A DNA stretch of 6,269 nucleotides from an uncultured Bacteroides sp. GTDB taxonomy: Bacteria; Bacteroidota; Bacteroidia; Bacteroidales; Bacteroidaceae. Location: contig USSR01000424.1 in NCBI GenBank assembly GCA_900557355.1, forward strand, positions 1-6,269, written 5' to 3'. Every line of letters starts with the position of its first letter. Within the stretch, counting starts at the first letter, position 1. The notes below the pieces were generated by a model. That model had not been told where the DNA came from. It saw only the letters and a list, made by a program, of their open reading frames with translations, and searched no databases. Made by a program: the position numbers and the translations under genes. Shown piece after piece: positions 1 through 5,757 of the stretch.

Positions 1-1
1 A

Positions 2-751
2 AAGCAAATAGTCGGCTTCATACAGACTTCACTCGCCCGACTAAAAGCAACCGTTGCGGATTATCAGTTTATCAATTCCGAGGAGGAAATTCTTTTCTTT
101 AAAGTCCGGAAACCACAAATATCCGGTCTACTGATATTTTATATCCGTCTGTATCAGATTGAAAAGAACCGGATTGGGAAATCACCGTCAGCTCAATATA
201 AATATTTGAAGGAAGAATACGAAAGTCTGAAGAACGTCTCTTCAGACAAGAATTTCTATAACTATTATCAATCCGGTAAAACCGACTCAGATCATCTGTA
301 TTTCATGAGAAAGCATTATGATATCCTTGCGGATGTTCACTGTCACTCGTTGGACAGAGATACTTCTTTTTCCACTTTGCATGATTCCAGCGTAGCAGAG
401 ATCTTAGCAAATAAGCAACTCACCCATTATCTCTCCACAGAGATTGATGCATTATCGGAAAAACTGCATCTTAAGTTCACCTCCATCATAGAAAGTAAAC
501 TATTACAATGGACTGAAAGTAAAGTTTCATTAGTAGAATTCATTTATGCACTATATGCCGGAAAGTGCTTTAATAATGGTAACACGAACCTGAAAGACAT
601 TGCTTTCTGCTGTGAAGCTCTTTTTGATATTGAGATTGGTGATTTCTACCGGATATTTCTTGAAATCAGGAACAGGAAGAAGAGTAGGACACAATTTCTG
701 GATAAACTGAAAGAGAAAATAACCCAAATGATGGACGAACTTGACAAGTAA
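2..751 (+). CDS. RteC-domain regulatory protein, 5' end outside window
   Basis: The frame is open from position 2 to the TAA at 749-751, giving 249 visible residues. Family members are roughly 280 residues long, so about 30 N-terminal residues are probably missing. The first possible start inside the window is a TTG at 206, but the coding frame runs through it without a break, so it is internal. The C-terminal half (WTESKVSLVEFIYALYAG, then a helix-rich tail ending near KKSRTQFLDKLKEKI) matches the winged-helix region of RteC proteins. In the conjugative transposon CTnDOT, RteC is a DNA-binding activator of the excision operon in the tetracycline cascade. That role is family knowledge; nothing here shows this copy controls excision. 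No rteA, rteB, tetQ or excision genes are visible. Family assignment is firm, target unknown. The downstream gene is on the same strand after 110 bases. Confidence 0.88.
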   Translation, partial: KQIVGFIQTSLARLKATVADYQFINSEEEILFFKVRKPQISGLLIFYIRLYQIEKNRIGKSPSAQYKYLKEEYESLKNVSSDKNFYNYYQSGKTDSDHLYFMRKHYDILADVHCHSLDRDTSFSTLHDSSVAEILANKQLTHYLSTEIDALSEKLHLKFTSIIESKLLQWTESKVSLVEFIYALYAGKCFNNGNTNLKDIAFCCEALFDIEIGDFYRIFLEIRNRKKSRTQFLDKLKEKITQMMDELDK

Positions 752-771
752 ACAAAGAATATTTCACAGCG

Positions 772-789
772 TCTTGTGACATCTTGTGA
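772..789. repeat. Tandem TCTTGTGA repeat, possible operator
   Basis: TCTTGTGA occurs at 772-779 and again at 782-789, a 10-base period that places both copies on the same face of the helix. The 9-mer TCTTGTGAC (772-780) recurs at 2102-2110 in the other intergenic region. A TTCACA at 764-769 is an inverted partner of the second copy. This looks like a protein-binding site, and the RteC-family protein encoded just upstream is one possible binder. That link is inference only. Confidence 0.3.
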
Positions 790-792
790 ATT

Positions 793-834
793 ATGCAAAT
801 AGCTAATATCCAACTTTGCCAAAAAATAGCTTAA
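793..834 (+). promoter_or_regulatory. Candidate 13-codon leader ORF before DUF1062 gene
   Basis: ATG at 793 opens a 13-codon frame, MQIANIQLCQKIA, ending at TAA 832-834. It lies in the same frame as the DUF1062 gene, which starts 27 bases later at 862. Its last codons (AAA ATA GCT) can pair, with one bulge, with the bases directly before that start. The Gln-Leu-Cys segment (CAA CTT TGC) is repeated in a second small ORF before the acetyltransferase gene. CAACTTTG at 811-818 also resembles a Bacteroides -7 box with one mismatch, so the same bases might instead be promoter sequence. No ribosome-binding site is obvious. An ORF this short can arise by chance. Confidence 0.3.
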
Positions 835-858
835 CCCGCAAAGAAAGATAATAGCTTA
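797..858 (+). repeat. Three AATAGCT repeats before the DUF1062 start
   Basis: AATAGCT is present at 798-804, 825-831 and 851-857, spaced 27 and 26 bases apart. The second and third copies share the longer form AATAGCTTA. The third ends four bases before the ATG at 862. The first two copies can each pair with AGCTTATTT at 853-861, so alternative hairpins are possible over the start region. They may equally be operators. AT-rich context raises the chance of coincidence. Confidence 0.35.
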
Positions 859-861
859 TTT

Positions 862-1485
862 ATGGAGACAACAATTACATGGGAAGTAAAGGCGAAGAAT
901 CCCCCTTTATTAATTAAGAAGTGCAGTCACTGCGATAGTAACCGATTTTATTGTAGCGACAAGTTCAGGATGAATGCTCAAAAGAAAAATATAGATGTAT
1001 GGTTGATTTACAGATGCGTGAAGTGCGACAACACTTGTAACCTCACTTTATTATCACGTAGTAAACCGGATTTGATTGACAAGACATTATTCCATAGCTT
1101 TTCAATGAATGATAAAGATACGGCCTGGAAGTATGCTTTTTCTACAGAAATGGAGAAAAAGAATAGCCTGAGACTGGATTATGGTAGCGTAAAATATGTA
1201 GTCGTTCCTGATACCTCATTGGAAGATTTGCTGAATCTATCCAATGAGGTTATCAAAATCCACATCAAGTGCGAGTTTGAGTTTGATCTCAAATTATCAT
1301 CATTAATCAGAAGATGCTTCTCACTCTCTGCCAATCAGGTGAAACGTATGTTCGAAGATGGTATAATTATCATTTCAGGCAACACCCCCCCAAAAAAACA
1401 TAAGGTGAAAGATGGAGATATGATTCTGATACAAAAAGAAGAATTAGATAAGTCTGTCAACCGTTCCCTCCATGATATAGGGTAA
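862..1485 (+). CDS. DUF1062-family protein (Cys cluster plus S4-like C-terminus)
   Basis: This 207-residue protein resembles DUF1062 proteins, whose function is unknown. Residues 21-59 carry a Cys-rich cluster: CSHC (21-24), Cys31, CVKC (52-55) and Cys59, a pattern that could bind zinc as a ribbon. Residues about 145-190 ([22 protein letters not shown], then VKDGDMILI) look like an S4 RNA-binding fold, in which a short helical pair is followed by a 'V.DGD.I' strand. RNA binding is inferred from that likeness only. There is no signal peptide or membrane segment, so it should be cytoplasmic. The ATG at 862 is chosen because an in-frame TAA lies 28 bases upstream and the Cys cluster starts soon after. 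The last 42 bases overlap the 3' end of the opposite-strand acetyltransferase gene. A C7A7 run (1385-1398) lies inside the S4-like part. Confidence 0.85.
   Translation: METTITWEVKAKNPPLLIKKCSHCDSNRFYCSDKFRMNAQKKNIDVWLIYRCVKCDNTCNLTLLSRSKPDLIDKTLFHSFSMNDKDTAWKYAFSTEMEKKNSLRLDYGSVKYVVVPDTSLEDLLNLSNEVIKIHIKCEFEFDLKLSSLIRRCFSLSANQVKRMFEDGIIIISGNTPPKKHKVKDGDMILIQKEELDKSVNRSLHDIG
1385..1398 (+). repeat. C7A7 homopolymer pair inside the DUF1062 gene
   Basis: Seven C residues (1385-1391) are followed directly by seven A residues (1392-1398), coding for Pro-Pro-Lys-Lys in a loop of the S4-like region. A change of one base here would alter the frame for the last 30 or so residues. The gene is in frame as given. 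Such double runs are prone to replication or transcription slippage and also to sequencing error. Confidence 0.7.
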
Positions 1486-2064
1486 GGACCGACGTATTTT
1501 CTCAACAGGCCAGTTCCACCATTGTATCTGTTGCAGCTTAGCGATTGTCTCTTCCTCAAATCGCATCCGTATTTTCCTGGCAGGTGTTCCTCCTACTATG
1601 GTATAGGGAGGAACATCTTTAGTTACCACTGCCCGGGCTGCGATGACGGCTCCATCTCCTATATGTACTCCTGCCATAATAACAGCTTCATAACCTATCC
1701 AGACGTCATTACCTATAATGATATCCCCTTTATTATCCCATGCTGAGGCTACATTTTTCTTATCCAATCCCCATTCTTCAAAAAATAAGGGGAATGTGTA
1801 GTTGGACAAGGATCTCAATGCATGGTTGGCACTGTTAAAAAGAAACTTTACCCCACAGGCAATGGAACAGAATTTTCCGATAATTAAGCGGTCTTGATTG
1901 ATAGGATAATGATAGAGAACATTATTCTTCTCAAATTGAGTCGGGTCATTTACAAAATCATTGTATATGGTATAATCACCAACTATAATATTCGGATTGT
2001 TGATAATGGTATTCAGATAGATAGTCTGATAATCATTGGTACGCGGATATGTTTTCGTATTCAT
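1444..2064 (-). CDS. Vat/CatB-type xenobiotic O-acetyltransferase
   Basis: This 206-residue protein belongs to the left-handed beta-helix xenobiotic acetyltransferases, which move acetyl from acetyl-CoA to a hydroxyl on streptogramin A (Vat) or chloramphenicol (CatB/XAT). Visible hallmarks are [22 protein letters not shown] with the likely catalytic His81, hexapeptide repeats from residue 114 ([20 protein letters not shown], then [19 protein letters not shown]), the [13 protein letters not shown] segment and a terminal QWWNWP (181-186). The NSANH context and the FPLFFEEWG segment look closer to Vat than to CatB, but activity on any drug is unproven. Length is usual for the family, perhaps ten residues short at the C-terminus. 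The ATG at 2064 follows a purine-rich AAAAAGAAG. The 3' end overlaps the converging DUF1062 gene by 42 bases. A long structured leader precedes it. Confidence 0.9.
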   Translation of the reverse strand: MNTKTYPRTNDYQTIYLNTIINNPNIIVGDYTIYNDFVNDPTQFEKNNVLYHYPINQDRLIIGKFCSIACGVKFLFNSANHALRSLSNYTFPLFFEEWGLDKKNVASAWDNKGDIIIGNDVWIGYEAVIMAGVHIGDGAVIAARAVVTKDVPPYTIVGGTPARKIRMRFEEETIAKLQQIQWWNWPVEKIRRSLPYIMEGTVDRLI

Positions 2065-2104
2065 TGTAATTACTTCTTTTTGTATGTTTAGTATTTTAAT
2101 ATCT

Positions 2105-2123
2105 TGTGACGGAAACGGTCACA
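2105..2123 (-). promoter_or_regulatory. TGTGAC/GTCACA inverted repeat in the acetyltransferase leader
   Basis: TGTGAC (2105-2110) and GTCACA (2118-2123) are perfect inverted arms around a 7-base centre, about 40 bases before the start codon. The repeat could be a dimer operator or, if transcribed, a six-pair hairpin. No T-run follows it in the direction of transcription, so it is not a terminator. It overlaps the TCTTGTGAC word at 2102-2110 that also occurs upstream of the DUF1062 gene. Confidence 0.4.
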
Positions 2124-2124
2124 C

Positions 2125-2155
2125 TTAAGTTGGGCAACAAACTTAACTATTGCCC
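2125..2155 (-). promoter_or_regulatory. Interlocking stems, pseudoknot or switch-like leader
   Basis: Read in the acetyltransferase direction, GGGCAA (2155-2150) can pair with TTGCCC (2137-2132) around a 12-base loop. That loop holds TTAAGTT (2146-2140), which can pair with AACTTAA (2131-2125) just downstream. The two stems interleave, so the RNA could form an H-type pseudoknot or two mutually exclusive hairpins. The block lies between the candidate 7-codon leader ORF and the gene start. A TAAGTTTG sequence here is also a possible -7 box, in which case the repeats would lie at the promoter instead. Confidence 0.4.
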
Positions 2156-2167
2156 TATCATACTAAA
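2138..2167 (-). promoter_or_regulatory. Candidate promoter for the acetyltransferase
   Basis: On the minus strand TAAGTTTG (2145-2138) fits the Bacteroides -7 consensus TAnnTTTG. TTTA at 2167-2164, 18 bases upstream, is a partial -33 TTTG match. A transcript from here would start near 2131 and have a leader of about 65 bases. A competing site is the -7 match at 2236-2229. Confidence 0.35.
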
Positions 2168-2172
2168 CGAAG

Positions 2173-2196
2173 CTATTTACAAAGTTGCCATTTCAT
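2173..2196 (-). promoter_or_regulatory. Candidate 7-codon leader ORF before the acetyltransferase
   Basis: ATG at 2196-2194 opens MKWQLCK and stops at TAG 2175-2173. The CAA CTT TGT AAA codons share their Gln-Leu-Cys and Lys with the small ORF at 793-834. At base level, CAACTTTG and AAATAGCTT occur in the same order in both leaders, separated by 1 base here and 5 there. The interlocking stems follow 18 bases downstream. This layout is like leader-peptide attenuation of resistance genes. It is only transcribed if the promoter lies upstream, for example at 2229-2236. Confidence 0.3.
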
Positions 2197-2228
2197 GATG
2201 ATTAAAGACTATGGTTTATATCGCACAA

Positions 2229-2236
2229 CAAAGATA
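2229..2236 (-). promoter_or_regulatory. TATCTTTG, second candidate -7 box
   Basis: TATCTTTG on the minus strand (2236-2229) is an exact TAnnTTTG match. I see no convincing -33 TTTG at the usual 19-21 base distance. If used, it would give the acetyltransferase a leader of about 155-160 bases holding the small ORF and all the stems. Confidence 0.3.
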
Positions 2237-2303
2237 CAATCTTTTCAATTCATGCCACCTATATCTCATGTTTTATAGCATTAAATGCCGTATCTTACCA
2301 TCT

Positions 2304-3374
2304 CTAACCAACAATATACTTACCAAACTTAAACAAGGATATAAGTTTAGCTATAATATAGCATACGACATAAGTGATTATAGCCGTAGCAAATATAGCC
2401 AATGGAGGAGACATTACAGGATTACATATTCCAAATACATACGGTAAAATCAGCATATGCATAAGGTACATACCATAACTCATAGCTGAAACATCGCAGA
2501 TTGCCTTGTATATCCGGGTTCTCGCACAAGTTATTTTCCGTATTAGCATAAATGCACCAAAACTCATCAAGACCGGTGCAATGGATGTGGTCTGCCAACT
2601 TAACTCTAACTGCTTTACCTCTTCCACTGTAAACGAACGTGTATAGAATGACCCTATACAGAATAAATATCCGACTAAGAAGCAAGGCATAGCTATATAT
2701 AACGTCTTTTTAGTAGACCAGTCCAAATATTTACGGATGTAATGAGCCATCACTACATATCCCACATAACCAGATACGTAATAAAACAAAGGATATGGAT
2801 TCCACCAGCATTCCCCAAAAACATCTCCGAAAATCTCATGAGCATGCCAAGATAATGTAGTAAACAACCAGATTCCCAAAAAGACTTCTTCTTCACGACG
2901 GCTCACACGTTCCAACCACGGAGACAGTACAGGCATTATCAGATAAATGCCCAGCAGCATATATATAAACCATAAATGAGAAGCACGAGGAATAAAATTA
3001 ATAAAGATATGGGACAAATTATTCTTCACCTCTTCATTGCTAAATTCACCCCATAATCCCGGCAATACGGCATATATTAAGAGCCATATCACAAAAGGAA
3101 TTACCACACGCATGAAACGTTTACGGAAAAATGTTTTCGTATCCGTCCGCAAAGGTATCAAAAGATAAGCCGAAGCTATAAGAAATAAAGGAACAGCCGG
3201 ACGTACAAAACCATTTATCAAACATACACTCCAACGTCCCAGCTCAGATGGAAAGAAAAAAGAGTAATCATTTGAATATACGCACTCCGAACTATGCACC
3301 ACCATCACCATAAAGCAGGCGATAACACGTAACCAATCCAGAAAAACGATACGATCATTTTTGTAACCTTGCAT
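2304..3374 (-). CDS. Integral-membrane acyltransferase (acyltransferase_3 family)
   Basis: This 356-residue protein has the features of the Acyltransferase_3 (OafA/WecH-like) family of membrane sugar O-acyltransferases. It opens with DRIVFLDWLRVIACFMVMVVHSS, where Asp13, Arg16 and His27 fit the conserved first-helix motif. RKRFMRVVIPFVIWLL (84-99) gives the Arg-rich segment before a helix, HLWFIYMLLGIYLIMP (133-148) is a further hallmark, and SYGMYLMHMLILPYVFG (299-315) is the usual near-final helix. About ten hydrophobic segments are visible. Such enzymes usually add acetyl or another acyl group to exported or surface glycans; the acceptor here is unknown. The gene follows the GH3 stop by 21 bases, with GAGATAGG close to its ATG, suggesting co-transcription with GH92 and GH3. 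It ends at TAG 2306-2304, near the typical length for the family, with no clear terminator after it. Confidence 0.9.
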   Translation of the reverse strand: MQGYKNDRIVFLDWLRVIACFMVMVVHSSECVYSNDYSFFFPSELGRWSVCLINGFVRPAVPLFLIASAYLLIPLRTDTKTFFRKRFMRVVIPFVIWLLIYAVLPGLWGEFSNEEVKNNLSHIFINFIPRASHLWFIYMLLGIYLIMPVLSPWLERVSRREEEVFLGIWLFTTLSWHAHEIFGDVFGECWWNPYPLFYYVSGYVGYVVMAHYIRKYLDWSTKKTLYIAMPCFLVGYLFCIGSFYTRSFTVEEVKQLELSWQTTSIAPVLMSFGAFMLIRKITCARTRIYKAICDVSAMSYGMYLMHMLILPYVFGICNPVMSPPLAIFATAIITYVVCYIIAKLISLFKFGKYIVG

Positions 3375-3395
3375 AATACCTATCTCAATCTAAAG

Positions 3396-5748
3396 TTATT
3401 TCACTTCAAACTTCCCTTGTAATCTGATATCTTGTGAAGAACTTCCCACCATTACAGCAAACGTACCCGGTTCTACTACGAAATGATTATCCTTATTCCA
3501 TAATCCCAACTCTTGTGGGGTAAGTACGAAATCAATCACTTTTTCTTCGCCCGGTTCCAGATGGATACGTTCGAAGCCACGCAATACTTTTACATACGTA
3601 GTAACAGAACTCATTTCGTCATGCAGATAAAGTTGAACAACTTCATCTCCGGCAACTTTTCCTGTATTCTTCACTTTACAACTCAGCTTCACACTACCTT
3701 GTACACCAATGACCGGATTCTCTATTTTTAAATCACTATAAGCAAAAGTAGTATAACTCAAACCATATCCGAAGGGATAAAGTGTACCGGTAACACGTAC
3801 AAAACCTTTTGAATCAGAACCTGGTTTAAAAGGAAAAGCAAAAGGTATCTGCCCTACCGAACGAGGAAAAGTTACCGCCAGTTTCCCACCCGGATTGTAA
3901 TCACCGAAAAGTACTTGTGCCACAGCATCTCCCATAAATTCTCCCGGAAACCAAGCATGTACAATACCCGGAATATAACGTTCAGCCCAGTTGATGGTGG
4001 CGGCACGTCCGTCTACCAGTAGCAAGATCACAGGTTTGCCCGTTGCGTATACAGCTTGCAACAGTTTTTCCTGTCGTCCGCACAAATCCAGATTGGTACG
4101 GGAATATTCCTCACGCACCGTCTTCTCATTTCCTCCCAGTACCATGATGGCTACGTCTGATTCTTTTGCCAAGGCTACAGCCTCATCCATCATAGCCTGT
4201 TCTTCCTGATCCAATGGTACTTCGTAAAGCTCACTCTCCGGAAAATATTTATCAATAATGTCTGTTCCTTTTGCATAGCGAACCTCAGCATCAGGCAAAT
4301 ACTCTTTTATTCCCTGATATACCGTCTTTATCGGAGCATTAGCCGGACCATAACGGCAAATCAGATTCTGCACTTCATTCGCATTGGGACCAATCACTGC
4401 TACTTTTTTCAAATCTTTGGAGAGTGGCAGGATATTATTCTCATTCTTCAATAAAACGATAGATTCTAAAGCCGCTCTCATGGATACTGCCTGATGTTCC
4501 TTGCTATGCACCACCTTTTCAGGATATTTTGCATCTCCTTTATAAGGATTATCAAACAACCCCATCCCAAACTTTACCCGCAACACATCTGCTACACGTC
4601 TATCAATCGTCTGCATGGAAACCTTTCCCTCGCTGATAGCCTGCCGAAGCGGACGAATGAAGTTCTCGGGCAGAGTAAAGTTAGTACGCACATTCAATCC
4701 CGCATTTACTACCTGAGCAGCTCCATCTACAGCATCGGCAGCCACCTGATGCTTGGAATAAAGAAATTCTACCGCTTCACTGTCAGACACTACATAACCT
4801 TTGAAGCCCCATTCGTGGCGAAGTATTTCAGTAAGGAAATGATAGCTTCCGGTAATCGGTTCACCATCATAGTCATTATACGAACTCATAACTCCCAATG
4901 CTCCGGCTTCGCAGAAAGCCTTGCGGAAAGGTTCGATATAAAGAGTTCGCATCTCACGCGGTGCTACGTGTGGATCGGTACGGGTACCGGCATCACGCCC
5001 ACCGACAGGGATACTATATACTGCAAAGTGTTTGGGAGTGGCAACCAAGCCTTCTTGCTGAAGTCCTTTAATCATCCGTTTTCCAAGCTCTCCCACCAAA
5101 AAAGGATCTTCTCCATAACATTCTACTACACGTCCCCAACGCGGATCTTGTGCAATATCCAAAATAGGAGAATAAATATTAGTATAACCTTGCCTCTTCA
5201 GCGGTGACCCGAGCTATTTCACTGATCAGTTCCTTATTCCAGGTAGCCCCCTGTCCGCATTGGGCAGGGAACATGGTTGCCCGGTCATGGCAAAGCCCGC
5301 GAATTCCTTCATTGGTGAAATCGACAGGTATTCCCAGACGGGTCTGCTCCACAAACCATCGCTGAATGGTCTGCCGATTTTCTACACTATTCACATAAGG
5401 GTATGATAAAGAAGAACCGAAACGTCCCAAGCCATTGGCCTGTTCATCTATATTGGCTATACCGTCCTTCCAGATTTCATCTTTCCACTTCTCAGTAGGA
5501 AGAGAATCTTTCAGCACACGACCGGCCCCGTACAAGGTAGCCATCTGGCAAGTTTTCTCCTCCAAGGTCATCTGCGACAGCAAGTCTTGTACTCTTGCCT
5601 CTATCGATGCCGAAGGATCTTCATAGATATCCTTCACACCGTTCTTGTTAAAGTCAATCCAGCCTTTCTTATATATACTAGGATTATTACCCGCATACAT
5701 ACCTGCACAAAGCGATACAGCAATACATAAAGCGATTCTTCTTTTCAT
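3396..5748 (-). pseudogene. Secreted GH3 beta-glycosidase, frameshifted near residue 188
   Basis: Two adjacent frames are parts of one GH3 enzyme. The first (5748-5179) has a signal peptide (MKRRIALCIAVSLCAGMYA, cleavage probably before GNN), a calcium-loop-like DFNKNGVKDIYED and the start of the barrel, and stops after EEARLY. The second continues in another frame with GYTNIYSP, then DPRWGR, KHFA, the likely nucleophile Asp in VVSDSEAV (codon 4784-4782), a candidate acid/base Glu in VREEYSR, and a C-terminal fibronectin-III-like domain from about LSYTTF. Family alignment expects three residues between EEA and GYTN; only one base is present, an 8-base loss. With it restored, the protein is 786 residues, normal for GH3. 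Likely substrate is a beta-glucoside or related sugar, in the periplasm. As given, the barrel is broken, so no active enzyme is expected. It starts 9 bases after the GH92 stop. Confidence 0.9.
5179..5193 (-). other. Frameshift site and premature stop in GH3
   Basis: On the coding strand GCA AGG TTA TAC TAA (5193-5179) ends the first frame, while the homologous continuation GGT TAT ACT AAT starts inside it at 5189. If the lost residues were Leu-Leu, the original could have read AGGTTATT followed by AGGTTAT; removing one 8-base unit gives exactly the present bases. Other codons for these residues would not make a repeat, so the mechanism is inferred. Confidence 0.75.
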
Positions 5749-5757
5749 AGCATCTTT

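Noticed and set aside
206..751. RteC gene beginning at a TTG at 206
   Set aside because: The frame is open from position 2 and the upstream residues read as normal protein, so the gene starts outside the window.
1335..1559. 74-residue minus-strand open frame
   Set aside because: It overlaps the ends of two well-supported genes in another frame and has no recognisable motif.
2105..2123. CRP-type site TGTGA-N6-TCACA
   Set aside because: The spacing between the TGTGA and TCACA halves is 9 bases rather than 6.
2278..2289. GCATTAAATGC palindrome as a terminator for the acyltransferase gene
   Set aside because: Its arms are only 4-5 bases with almost no loop, and no T-run follows.
2422..2685. 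87-residue minus-strand open frame
   Set aside because: It is an out-of-frame shadow inside the membrane acyltransferase, whose hydrophobic segments are continuous in the main frame.
3396..5162. A separate 588-residue GH3 gene starting at a TTG
   Set aside because: The homologous sequence continues upstream in frame as GYTNIYSPI, and a GH3 lacking its first 198 residues would have no complete barrel and no signal peptide.
5179..5193. Programmed ribosomal frameshift in GH3
   Set aside because: There is no slippery heptamer or stimulatory stem, and a shift alone would leave three conserved residues missing between EEA and GYTN.
4494..5207. 237-residue plus-strand open frame
   Set aside because: It lies entirely antisense to GH3 coding sequence with clear catalytic motifs, and its translation resembles no protein I know.
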